This document shows positions 6,827 through 16,045 of a stretch of 64,000 bases of DNA, piece by piece (position 1 is the stretch's first letter; every line of letters begins with the position of its first letter). Source of the stretch: Rikenellaceae bacterium (lineage in GTDB: Bacteria > Bacteroidota > Bacteroidia > Bacteroidales > Rikenellaceae); contig WRDF01000009.1 in the NCBI GenBank assembly GCA_009783565.1, forward strand, positions 1 to 64,000, in the 5' to 3' direction. The translations under genes and the position numbers were made by a program. Below the pieces are notes generated by a model, which was not told the DNA's origin, made no database searches, and saw only the letters and a program-made list of their open reading frames with translations.

Positions 6827-9431
6827 AATTATTCTCTCCATTGAGAACCCTGTCGATCTGCAACAATTTATATTCATAATGATTGCGCAGAGTCTTATCG
6901 CGGGTATTCGCCGCGCCTCTTTGTAAAGCGTGTTTGATATTTTTCAAGGCAGAAAAATAGAACGTTCCCATATCTCTGTCGTAATAAGTCGTGACATCCT
7001 GCAATCGCATCGGCATGTACCCTCCCGTGTCGAAAGGATCGACATCCAAAGCGACTCCGCCTACGATTCCCGTATGTTCGGGAGTCCGATGGGACATCAG
7101 GAGACGGCTTACGATTTGCTCCGGCGAGGAGTCGTCGATTTCCACAGCCGCAAAACTGCGGGGCGACCCGCTACTGCTGGAACTAATGACCGCCTTTTTC
7201 GTAACGTTGATGAAATCGTCTATCATCATATCGAGCATGATCTTATCGGCCTGGGTCATCCGATCTCCTGTTTTCACTTTTCTGAGGACGAAATCCATCT
7301 GATCGCCGAGCATGTCTTCGATAGTATATGGGTTCTCGGTGTAGTATGAACTCATGTTCATCGCTATAACACGCCTTGTCGGCAGAGGAAAGACCGTCGT
7401 AAGTATAGCCTCCGATATATTTGCATTGGGAGTGCTCATCAGACATAGTTCTTTGTTGTCGATCCACGTCATATCGCTCATTATTTCAAGCATATACCTG
7501 TAAACCTCCCGCTGTCTCTCTCGCGGAACATAGGTGAATTTCGGCCTCTGGTCTGTGGAATATTTTTCGTCGATATATATTCCGCCGATCGAATGGTTCA
7601 GATCGGAGATCATATTGATCAGTCGCAGAAGTACGAAATCGGCGAACAAATCCTTAATCGTATTGTCCGTATCGTCGCGATCCATCCATCCGGCACAGTT
7701 TTCGGCAACATATTTCAGGTTCTCGATCTGATATTTTGTCGCTTTCACGATATCGTCGCCCATATCGCCGGCCAGCGAACGAGGATCGAACATCAGCATA
7801 TAGTGAATATTCTGCATTACGAATCTATAACGCGGATCTTCGGCCTTTTCCTCTATCCACAGGTCGAGCTGGGCGCGCTCCTGTTCGGGGGTTGCGGTAT
7901 CCAGCAGCGGCGAATAGAGCCATTTAATAGCGTAGTAGTCATAAGGCCCGATAGCCGACGTAACCATCCTGACACCCTTTTCCATATCGCCCGGCTGGGC
8001 AACGGCATTGAACAGGAGATCGTCCGTAGCCGAAGCCGAGAGTCCGTTCACGGCGGTGAAGGTAGCCGAACGGAGGGAATCCACCGGATAGGCGTAGCTT
8101 CCCGCATTATTGTAGTTAAGGCCCAGGCAATAGCCCATTTCGCGTATGATTCTCGCCGTGATAGCTTCGCACATCAGTTCGTCGGGCAACCTGTTCGCCC
8201 TCACACGCGGATCCGCCGCCGCCGTGCGCAATATTCTCTCGCGGAGCAGCACCGACAGAAATTCTTTGCCGAAAGACATGGTTGCGCTGAGAATTTCGCC
8301 CGTACGGGGGTCGGTAAGGATATTTTTAGGCACCCCGCGCGAATCGTTGATCACGAATTTCACGCAATTATACTTAATAGTATTTCCGGCGCTGAATTCA
8401 GGATCGTCATTCGGATAGGGCCTGGCCTGGATAACATTCCGGAATCCGATCTCTTCGAACGCAGGGTTCCAGCTTTCGAGACCTTTCTTTATGGCCTCTA
8501 TCTGTTTGGGCGTGAAGAGCGTATCGATGTAGAAGACGATAGGCTTTACGGGTTCGACCATCTCTCCCCGTCGGTATGCCTCCGGATCGGATGGTTCGAT
8601 CCGCCAACGGTTGGATAGGTATTCGGTCTCAGTACCCTGCCGCTCGCTGCTGTATCTTACCCGAGGCGTAAGATTAGTCCCCAAACGCAGATCGGCCCGG
8701 CGAACCTTCATCGGATTGTCCGGCAACGTAGATATCGTCGTCCGCACGCTCATCGTCGTAGGATATTCATTAGTGGAACCGAATCCCATGAGCGAAACCT
8801 TCATCCCGAAAGTCATGTCGGTGATGACTGCTATGTTGTCTTCAAATGCCTCGATATCCCGCAACAATGAGTTTTCCTTTTTGTAAGTGCCCGAATAACT
8901 AACCATTCCGGATGCACCGCTGCTGTTGATATTTACAATGTTTATGTTACCTTCCAGGAACAGTGCCGATGCATCGAACACTATTGCCGTACCGTCGGGC
9001 GACAGGGCCGCTATCGGTGCCGATACTATCACGGGAGCTATATTGCTGCTGCTCAAAGCCGTCTTAATGCCTTCGTCAGCATCGTCGGCGATCTGGACGG
9101 CGTCACGGTTCATGAGGCGCACGAGAGCAAGGGAGTCGGTACGCGAAAATGTTACCTGATGATAATAGCTTGCCCGCTGTCCCACAAATCCGAATTTTGG
9201 GTCGCTCACTCTCTCGATGTTCGATTTTAAAAGCATCTGCTGTCCGAGCATATCCAGAGGCAGTTCTATGTAAACCTTACCTTCGACATTGTGCAAGGTC
9301 ATCAACCCCTTTTGGGTAATGACTTTTTTGTCTTCGAATATTTTTTCATAGGGTGTAGCGCCGAACGCATACACAGAGACGATCGAGTACAGACTCAGTA
9401 TGATTATCTTTATTTTCATCATCTGTCCCAT
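6825..9431 (-). CDS. Zinc-metalloprotease family protein (DUF5117/DUF4953 type) with destroyed active site
   Basis: An 868-residue secreted protein (signal peptide about 1-25) that aligns along its whole length with the next gene upstream. Shared blocks are YEKIFEDKK/YETLLKDKH, SNRWRIEPSDPEAY/SNRWNLEPSDPEAY and PVDSLRS. The family motif HEIGHCLGYMHN is replaced by REMGYCLGLNYN (430-441), so all three zinc-binding His are gone (Arg430, Tyr434, Tyr440) while the catalytic Glu431 remains. It should not cleave peptides by the usual mechanism. It may bind substrate or regulate the active paralogue. It is the last gene of the sigma-FecR-SusCD locus and abuts its paralogue. ATG codons at 9422 and 9419 are possible alternative starts. 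Confidence 0.85.
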   Translation of the reverse strand: MGQMMKIKIIILSLYSIVSVYAFGATPYEKIFEDKKVITQKGLMTLHNVEGKVYIELPLDMLGQQMLLKSNIERVSDPKFGFVGQRASYYHQVTFSRTDSLALVRLMNRDAVQIADDADEGIKTALSSSNIAPVIVSAPIAALSPDGTAIVFDASALFLEGNINIVNINSSGASGMVSYSGTYKKENSLLRDIEAFEDNIAVITDMTFGMKVSLMGFGSTNEYPTTMSVRTTISTLPDNPMKVRRADLRLGTNLTPRVRYSSERQGTETEYLSNRWRIEPSDPEAYRRGEMVEPVKPIVFYIDTLFTPKQIEAIKKGLESWNPAFEEIGFRNVIQARPYPNDDPEFSAGNTIKYNCVKFVINDSRGVPKNILTDPRTGEILSATMSFGKEFLSVLLRERILRTAAADPRVRANRLPDELMCEAITARIIREMGYCLGLNYNNAGSYAYPVDSLRSATFTAVNGLSASATDDLLFNAVAQPGDMEKGVRMVTSAIGPYDYYAIKWLYSPLLDTATPEQERAQLDLWIEEKAEDPRYRFVMQNIHYMLMFDPRSLAGDMGDDIVKATKYQIENLKYVAENCAGWMDRDDTDNTIKDLFADFVLLRLINMISDLNHSIGGIYIDEKYSTDQRPKFTYVPRERQREVYRYMLEIMSDMTWIDNKELCLMSTPNANISEAILTTVFPLPTRRVIAMNMSSYYTENPYTIEDMLGDQMDFVLRKVKTGDRMTQADKIMLDMMIDDFINVTKKAVISSSSSGSPRSFAAVEIDDSSPEQIVSRLLMSHRTPEHTGIVGGVALDVDPFDTGGYMPMRLQDVTTYYDRDMGTFYFSALKNIKHALQRGAANTRDKTLRNHYEYKLLQIDRVLNGENN

Positions 9432-12011
9432 TTATTTTATGCTGTTCTCGATATTGAGCAACATAAGTTCGTAATGCGAACGTGTCTCGCCGCTCGAACG
9501 GCGGACCGCTCTTTTCAGAAGCGGGCGCAGTTTCACCAGATAACCGTAATATTCGCTTTCATTGGGTCTCAGTCGGAATAGTTTTGGACTGACCGATGTT
9601 CCGTATGCCGAAACGTATTCGCTTTCCGTAAATTCCGCATTGCGCGCTCCCGGCAGAAATTCGCGGAAATCACTCTCTGCAAAATACCGGGTGTTGAATC
9701 CCGGAGCAGTAGTCAATTTCGAACCCGTGAGGTAAGATGCGACATAAGCTTTCTGCATCCTCATTTCCAACTCGGTGGGTTTCTTGCCGCGCATGGTCGA
9801 TTTCCAGACGAAAGCGTAAACATCGTCGGCACAATCCGTGAACGTATAGGGATCGTCGGCCAGCGTAGCCGAAAATCTCACTTTCTGAGCGACATCGGCC
9901 GACATACGCTCCGGATTTCCTAATATCAGCCCGATCACATACCCCTCGACCAGATCTTTCATCGAACCTTGAAAATCGAGCTTTTGCCTCAATTCCCTGT
10001 TCTCCATCCATTCCATATCGGAAAGTTGATTCAGAATGAATGCGAGCGCTTCTCTTTGTATTTCTTTGGGTACGCTTTGGTATTTCTCGCCGACATCGCC
10101 TTCTTTCATCTCCTGAATGTAAACACCTCCGATGTTGGCGTAAACGTGGCCTATGTACATGGCATACTGATTTATAAGCGCATTGTAAATAGATTGCCGG
10201 TAAGTGAAATCGTGATCGTCGGCATCGACCCACCGGCTGAAATTTTCCATGATATATTTCAGGTTGGCAATACCGTAGGCGGAAGCCTTCATCGCATCGT
10301 CACCCAAGTCTTCGGCCTGCGAGCGAGGATCGAGAACGAAACCCTGCTGCTTCCCGTATCGGTAAACCGGATCGGCGGAACTTTCCCTGATCCACCGGCT
10401 CAGGATCTCGGTCTCTTCGTCGTATGTCTTATCCGGAAACGCCGTATAGAGCCACTTCACCGCAAAAGCGTCATAAGGGCCGAAACGCGGAGGCGTAAGT
10501 TTCACTCCTCTCTCGAAGTCACCCGGCTGAGCAACATAGTTGAATCGTGCATAGTCCATGATCGACATCGTGGTCCCGTACTTCTGCGTGAAAGTGGGTG
10601 AGCGGAGCGAATCGACCGGTATTACGGCCGAACTACTCATATTGTGCATATAGCCGAGGCAGTGGCCTATCTCGTGAGCGGTCACATAGCGCAACCCGTC
10701 ACCAATTATATCTTCGGGAATATTCCTCGTGCGTACTCTGTGGTCGGCCTGCGACGTCTGCACGAAGATCCATCTGTTGAGCAGTTCTACGATATCGTGA
10801 TAAATATAGACCGAAGCGTTGATTATTTCGCCGGAACGGGGGTCTGTCCACGAGGGGCCCATGGCATTGGCTATGTTTATGGGGGCATAACGGATACAGG
10901 AGTACTTAATGTTATCGGGATCGAATTCCGGGTCATCCGCGGGAAAATCGCGGGCTATTATCGCATTTTTAAATCCTATTGTCTCGAAGAGTTCATTCCA
11001 CTGTTCGACACCCTCGTGGATATGTGGCTTCCATTTATCGGGGAAATTGCTATCCACATAGAAGACGATGGGCTTGCGCGGTTCGACTTTTTCGCCCCTG
11101 AGATATGCTTCCGGGTCGGAAGGCTCTAAATTCCAGCGGTTCGAGTAGTAGACTTCGCGCGATCCCTGATCCTTTTCCGAAAAGAAGTACTTGCCCGTAG
11201 GGAATATCGCCATACGGTAGTCTCCAACGCGCGGCCGGTAGCCGGGTTGATCGTCGAGAAGCACTATCGAGCGCGTAACGACGGCAGTAAACGGAACGTC
11301 TTTTGCGACCATCGTCGTACCCAGCATAAGATCATATACATAGCTCAAATGGCTCTGAATGGTCACATTGTCATCGAAACTCTTTATTTTGCCAAGAAAA
11401 GAATTATTCTTCACGAACCTGGTGGTTCTGTTATATCCGCTCGACGTCAACAGGCTATACGGGTCGAAAGGTGTCAGATCCTTGTTCTCATCCACGAAAA
11501 AATCGGTCATATTGATCACGACGGCAGTGCTGTCAGGCGAGTAGGTCTCGATCTTCATGTTTCTCATGATCGCGCCTATGTTGCTGGCTTCGATAGCATT
11601 TACGATATTCCTTTCGAGGCTGTCGGTAGTATAATCGCCGCTGATCTTGCGTAGTTGCACATATTCGCCGATCCTCGTGAACTTCACATGCAATAGAGGC
11701 TGAAGCTGCTTAGAACCGATAACGGCATGTGTATTGCCGCTGATCTCCGTCACAGTGGACCCTATCAGCATCTCACGGTCGAGCAACGCGATCGGAAACT
11801 CGAAGTAGAGCTTACCTTTCACATCGTGCATGGTGATCATGCCTTCGGTTGTCGTGTGCTTATCTTTTAAAAGTGTTTCGTAAGTGTTTTTTTGGGCCGT
11901 AGTATCTGCTTCGGTTGCGCGGGCAAAGCCGCTTCCCATACGGGAAGCGGCGCCTGTCTGCCAGCACAGCATCGAACACGAAACCAAAAGCAAAATAATG
12001 CTCTGTCTCAT
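9432..12011 (-). CDS. Secreted zinc metalloprotease (DUF5117/DUF4953 type)
   Basis: An 859-residue exported protein with an N-terminal signal peptide (about 1-22). The gluzincin/metzincin-like motif HEIGHCLGYMHN is intact at 446-457, giving ligands His446, His450 and His456 and catalytic Glu447. The N-terminal 40-200 region is the beta-rich DUF5117-like part and the C-terminal half is helical. Such proteases commonly follow susC/susD, a DUF4843 lipoprotein and a PKD-like lipoprotein in Bacteroidota, which is the order here. It probably cuts a protein substrate at the cell surface or in the periplasm. A hairpin-forming palindrome lies in its codons 20-28. Confidence 0.88.
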   Translation of the reverse strand: MRQSIILLLVSCSMLCWQTGAASRMGSGFARATEADTTAQKNTYETLLKDKHTTTEGMITMHDVKGKLYFEFPIALLDREMLIGSTVTEISGNTHAVIGSKQLQPLLHVKFTRIGEYVQLRKISGDYTTDSLERNIVNAIEASNIGAIMRNMKIETYSPDSTAVVINMTDFFVDENKDLTPFDPYSLLTSSGYNRTTRFVKNNSFLGKIKSFDDNVTIQSHLSYVYDLMLGTTMVAKDVPFTAVVTRSIVLLDDQPGYRPRVGDYRMAIFPTGKYFFSEKDQGSREVYYSNRWNLEPSDPEAYLRGEKVEPRKPIVFYVDSNFPDKWKPHIHEGVEQWNELFETIGFKNAIIARDFPADDPEFDPDNIKYSCIRYAPINIANAMGPSWTDPRSGEIINASVYIYHDIVELLNRWIFVQTSQADHRVRTRNIPEDIIGDGLRYVTAHEIGHCLGYMHNMSSSAVIPVDSLRSPTFTQKYGTTMSIMDYARFNYVAQPGDFERGVKLTPPRFGPYDAFAVKWLYTAFPDKTYDEETEILSRWIRESSADPVYRYGKQQGFVLDPRSQAEDLGDDAMKASAYGIANLKYIMENFSRWVDADDHDFTYRQSIYNALINQYAMYIGHVYANIGGVYIQEMKEGDVGEKYQSVPKEIQREALAFILNQLSDMEWMENRELRQKLDFQGSMKDLVEGYVIGLILGNPERMSADVAQKVRFSATLADDPYTFTDCADDVYAFVWKSTMRGKKPTELEMRMQKAYVASYLTGSKLTTAPGFNTRYFAESDFREFLPGARNAEFTESEYVSAYGTSVSPKLFRLRPNESEYYGYLVKLRPLLKRAVRRSSGETRSHYELMLLNIENSIK
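11928..11951. repeat. Short palindrome inside the start of the metalloprotease gene
   Basis: GCCGCTTCCC and GGGAAGCGGC are perfect 10-base arms around a 4-base loop. They encode residues about 20-28, just after the signal peptide, where the inactive paralogue has a shorter sequence. Confidence 0.55.
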
Positions 12012-12032
12012 TCTTATCTGTTATTAATAGTT

Positions 12033-13646
12033 TTATTTACCTTGTATAACGATGTCGAGTATCTTGCCGAATCCGGTGTATCTGAGCGCAGCAGCGCCGT
12101 CGAGGTCACCCGATCCGTGATTGATCTGGGGTATCACATACACGTTACCGGCATACTGCGAACTTTGTGTGGCGATGACTACCGCCTTGAAGTTCCATGG
12201 CACCTGAGTGCCATTGTTAGTAATGGAAGCGTCCATATAGTAACGTCCCTGTATGAACATCCTGGCTTTGGCGATGGTTTCGCCTGCGGGAGCAGTGTAT
12301 TTGACGCTGTAAGCCACAATGCCTCCGCCGTAAGTCACCGCATAAACATTCGTGGACGTAGCGACATACATTATCGGTTCCAAAGGACTGAAAAATATCG
12401 ACACCGCACTATTCAATACGGGTGTCAATCCGGCGGGCAAATCCAGCTTGGATTTAGGTGCACCTACGATCCAGTCCCAGTTATCGTTGTAATAATTATA
12501 AGGCATCAGATAAAGCTCGTAATTATCTGTCAGCGTGTTTTTCAACAACATCGAATGCGTGTTTCCATTGACGCTCATACCGCCGGCCACGGCCCTTCTG
12601 TTCGGAAGATTGCCCGGATCGAAGCCGTCCCCCCCCATTGTTACGGGGCCTATCGGCGGCGAACTGAACATCGATGCGAAACCGAAGAATTTACCTCTCT
12701 GATTGTCATACCAGAGCGCCTTGGGGGCATTCCCATAAAGGCCCAGTTCGTGATTCAGCGAGAGCACCTCATTGTCGATATTGTTCACATTGATCTCACT
12801 GCCGTCATGGCCGGCTGCGGGCATAAGGAACGACACGGTCGCCTGATTGCTGTTTATAGCATAAAATTTGTTATTCTCGACCATTCCCCAAGCTTGATTT
12901 ATATTGACGAACCTTTGCGGATTATATGTGGTCGATTTGATAGGGAACAGGTCTGCCGAAGTCTTGTACACGGAATAGTCCTTACAGTCGTACATGAGAA
13001 TATCTTTATTTTCATACACCGCCATAATGATATTCGTATAATTACCGAACCAGCTTCCGGCAATGGAATATGTCATATTCCTGGCAAGCGATGGATAAGC
13101 GGACCCTGTCGCTGTTTCAAGAATATTGTACGTGATGTTCCTGCCCTTGCTGTAATCGGCCGATATCGGATTATCCATGATCAGTGAAATATCCGAACTC
13201 ACACCGTCCCTGGTATCGAAGACTACTATACCTTCGCCGAACTGACTGCTTACGTAAAGATCCCAGGAGTACTGTTTCTGTAATCCCGTGGCATCATCCG
13301 TCACGGTGTAAATGAGCGTATACGGAGCGGCCTGAATAGGTTTAGTGATAATTGCATTCAGGTCTTTCTCTTCTCCGATCGTCTCATAGACCGGTCCCGG
13401 AAGGTAAGCTATCTGCCAAGTATAGGAGAATAGTCCCGGATCTGTATTGTCTCCTTTGGATACTCCCGGTGACAGTTGAAGCTGGTCCAAGTATCCCACG
13501 CGTATCACTTCGTCTATCGACGAGGCATCTATCACGATCCCGTCGATATTTTTAGCATCGAACGACGATTTGTCTTCATAGCACGACCACGTGAACGCCA
13601 TGCTCATTACTATTAACAGTGTCGTTATGTATTTATATCTTTTCAT
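12033..13646 (-). CDS. PKD-like lipoprotein of the SusCD-protease locus
   Basis: A 537-residue lipoprotein. I start it at the ATG 13644-13646, because the residues from there form a lipoprotein signal (MKRYKYITTLLIVMSMAFTW, then SC with Cys at 22). The longer frame starting at 13679 would add 11 codons that overlap the preceding gene. The N-terminal 30-150 region looks like a PKD-type beta-sandwich (YTWQIAYLPG, YTLIYTVTDDATG). The rest is beta-rich with repeated GxxxYAV-type strands, perhaps a propeller. It probably sits on the outer surface with SusD and helps bind or present the substrate. Confidence 0.75.
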   Translation of the reverse strand: MKRYKYITTLLIVMSMAFTWSCYEDKSSFDAKNIDGIVIDASSIDEVIRVGYLDQLQLSPGVSKGDNTDPGLFSYTWQIAYLPGPVYETIGEEKDLNAIITKPIQAAPYTLIYTVTDDATGLQKQYSWDLYVSSQFGEGIVVFDTRDGVSSDISLIMDNPISADYSKGRNITYNILETATGSAYPSLARNMTYSIAGSWFGNYTNIIMAVYENKDILMYDCKDYSVYKTSADLFPIKSTTYNPQRFVNINQAWGMVENNKFYAINSNQATVSFLMPAAGHDGSEINVNNIDNEVLSLNHELGLYGNAPKALWYDNQRGKFFGFASMFSSPPIGPVTMGGDGFDPGNLPNRRAVAGGMSVNGNTHSMLLKNTLTDNYELYLMPYNYYNDNWDWIVGAPKSKLDLPAGLTPVLNSAVSIFFSPLEPIMYVATSTNVYAVTYGGGIVAYSVKYTAPAGETIAKARMFIQGRYYMDASITNNGTQVPWNFKAVVIATQSSQYAGNVYVIPQINHGSGDLDGAAALRYTGFGKILDIVIQGK

Positions 13647-13669
13647 TTTCACTGTGTTTTTAAGTGTGA

Positions 13670-14536
13670 CTATGGCCATACCCTTGCTATTACATCCTGG
13701 CCGACGGCCAGTCCGCCGTTATGTTTCAGGCGCTCTCCGCCGTTTGCCGCAGCATAATTGTCCAGGTAATCTTTAATCAGATTATAGTATATCCCGTTCT
13801 GTATAGCAGCGAGCACGGATATTCCGTTTACCACACCTGAATTGTATCTGGGCCATAGCTCGGGCTCCTTAGGCCAGTTCAGAGCTTCGAGGATCGCCAG
13901 GTGGGCATTAGAGCTGTAATATGAATAATCCGCCAGATTCATCGACTGACCGTTATTGATCAGAAAGTTGTACGTGCGGCATTCGAATGTCCCGATGGGA
14001 GGCATCGGCAGCATATTATGCCATGACAGTTGTGCCTTGATGTATTCATTCGTTCCCCGTGCGAGGTCTTCGGAAGCGGTAAGCTCGATAAAGAGTTCTT
14101 TTTGCTCGGTATCGAGTCCGGGCGTTTTGAATAGTTCGAACCGGATATGGCCGAACAGTTCTCCGGCAGGGATAACTGCTTCGAGGATCGCATAATCCGA
14201 ACCGGTTGCCGACGACTTATCAGATATGATCTTGTACCCTACGACCCTGTCGTGCGCAGACCTGTTTCCTACTACCTTGACCGGCAAATCGATGGTTGCC
14301 GATGTGGCGGAACTCGGTCCGGAAAGGAAAGAATAATTCCTGAAAAAAGTCTGAGTCGCGGCATTGTATCCGGGGTAAAGTCGGACTTCCGTGCCGAAAC
14401 CCGGAAAACTCACGGCGCTGTTTTTTTCCGAATCGAAATATAAGATATCGTCTTTTTTACAGCTGCCGAGCATGAGGGCAATAAATAACGCCCCTATTAT
14501 CACTATGTTGTTTTTCATAAACATCTGGTTTTTCAT
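13670..14536 (-). CDS. DUF4843 lipoprotein
   Basis: A 288-residue lipoprotein with signal peptide and lipobox LGSC (Cys about residue 26). The mature start KKDDILYFDSEKNSAVSFPG and the later block DLPVKVVGNRSAHDRVVGYKI are typical of DUF4843 proteins, which accompany SusC/SusD pairs. No enzymatic motif is seen, and a surface binding role is the usual guess. The ATG at 14516-14518 is an alternative start six codons in. It begins 13 bases after susD ends and overlaps the frame of the next gene only if that gene's longer start is used. Confidence 0.8.
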   Translation of the reverse strand: MKNQMFMKNNIVIIGALFIALMLGSCKKDDILYFDSEKNSAVSFPGFGTEVRLYPGYNAATQTFFRNYSFLSGPSSATSATIDLPVKVVGNRSAHDRVVGYKIISDKSSATGSDYAILEAVIPAGELFGHIRFELFKTPGLDTEQKELFIELTASEDLARGTNEYIKAQLSWHNMLPMPPIGTFECRTYNFLINNGQSMNLADYSYYSSNAHLAILEALNWPKEPELWPRYNSGVVNGISVLAAIQNGIYYNLIKDYLDNYAAANGGERLKHNGGLAVGQDVIARVWP

Positions 14537-14549
14537 GTTACGTTAATAA

Positions 14550-16031
14550 CTATTGAACCCTGCCCGATTGGATCTCTATATCGGGATACGGCAACACATA
14601 CTTGGAATCGTCCATCGAGGATGCGTAACCGGGGATATCGATCATTCCGAGACGTTTGTAGTAATAGAACATCACGCCTTCGCACAGAAACTCTTTCATA
14701 TACTCTTTCATGATCTCGGCAACGACTTGCTCGGTATTCAGATCGGCCGCTACCAGATCAGTGTATATCGCCCTGTTGCGGCGGACGTCGTTGAGATATT
14801 GCACGGCAGCGGCCCGATCGGGAGTAGCCGATGTGGCATAGCACTCCGCCACGATGTAATACATCTCCGGAATGCGAATCAGCGGAAAATTGACGCTTCT
14901 GGCCGTTACCTGTTGCGCGGCACTCAGGTATTTCTTAGGAGTGTATGAAAGCGGTGTGCTGCCTGCATTGGTCTCCAACATTCGCGTGCGTCTGAAATCC
15001 AGATACCCCGCATCGACTTCGTAGACCAAATTGTGGCGTCCTACATTTATGACAAGCGCGAGATAATCCGTATTACTGGGACTGGACATAAAGTAGCCCA
15101 AGAGTCGTTCTTGCACTCTCGACACATTTAGGCCAATCAGGTGTTCACTGCTCATCGTAGGATCATTCTCCGCAGTCCCATCTGTTGCCCATGTATAAAC
15201 TCCGTTATCGATAACGTCCAGTGCGGCTTCCAATGCGAGGTTCTTACTTGCCGCGCTTCCCTCCCACATATAAACACGCGCCAGAAGGGCTTTGACAGCA
15301 TAGTAATTGAAGCGTTCGCTGCGGCGGTTAAAGAACCCGTCCAGATTCACATTCTCATAATACGAAGCATCGTAATTTCCCGTTATCGGATCCTGTTCAA
15401 GAAGTTCCAGGGATTCTTTCAAATCCGCAATAATCAACGCAAGAATGGCTTCGTGCGACAACTGCGCAGGCATATCCTTAGACACACCGGTGGAATAAGG
15501 AATGGCAAGTCGCGTTCTCATTTGGGGACGAGAGGCCAGATCGCCGTATCCGAAAAGACGCATAAGATCGAAATGACAATATGCCCTGATGGCCAGCAGC
15601 TCGCCTTTGATCACGGAGTAATTTATATTATCGAGCACCGATTTATTCGTCTCGATAAATTTCAGAACATTATTTACACCGGTGATCACGTTGTACGACT
15701 TAGCCCAGATGCCTTCGATATTCCCGACCATCTGACTGTGCGCAAACTCATATACGGAAGCCCGGTAGGCGGCGGCAGCGCTGGTCCCTGCAATGGAATA
15801 TTGTTGTCCCATGGCCTCTATCAGATACCATGACAAATTCTTGCCATACAGCATATTATCCGTCATCCCTATGTAACATCCTATGAGGGCTTGCTGAAAG
15901 CCTTCGACGGTTTTGAATTGCTCCGTCTCCGGCACTTGGGATTTGGAATGATCGTTAAGCCACTCATTACATGCCGGTAAAATCGCGATGACGGCCAGCA
16001 ACAGTATCGAATATAATAATTTGTTTTTCAT
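14550..16031 (-). CDS. SusD/RagB-type outer-membrane lipoprotein
   Basis: A 493-residue lipoprotein (lipobox LPAC, Cys21) that caps the SusC channel and captures the ligand outside the cell. It shows the SusD pattern of TPR-like helices near the N-terminus (ETEQFKTVEGFQQALIGCYIGM), the central KGELLAIRAYCHFDLMRLFG block at about 146, and the C-terminal RIPEMYYIVAECY and YLNDVRRNR blocks. It lies 14 bases after susC. The ligand cannot be told from sequence, but the protease genes downstream point to a protein or peptide. Confidence 0.93.
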   Translation of the reverse strand: MKNKLLYSILLLAVIAILPACNEWLNDHSKSQVPETEQFKTVEGFQQALIGCYIGMTDNMLYGKNLSWYLIEAMGQQYSIAGTSAAAAYRASVYEFAHSQMVGNIEGIWAKSYNVITGVNNVLKFIETNKSVLDNINYSVIKGELLAIRAYCHFDLMRLFGYGDLASRPQMRTRLAIPYSTGVSKDMPAQLSHEAILALIIADLKESLELLEQDPITGNYDASYYENVNLDGFFNRRSERFNYYAVKALLARVYMWEGSAASKNLALEAALDVIDNGVYTWATDGTAENDPTMSSEHLIGLNVSRVQERLLGYFMSSPSNTDYLALVINVGRHNLVYEVDAGYLDFRRTRMLETNAGSTPLSYTPKKYLSAAQQVTARSVNFPLIRIPEMYYIVAECYATSATPDRAAAVQYLNDVRRNRAIYTDLVAADLNTEQVVAEIMKEYMKEFLCEGVMFYYYKRLGMIDIPGYASSMDDSKYVLPYPDIEIQSGRVQ

Positions 16032-16045
16032 AGTTTCATCCTGTT

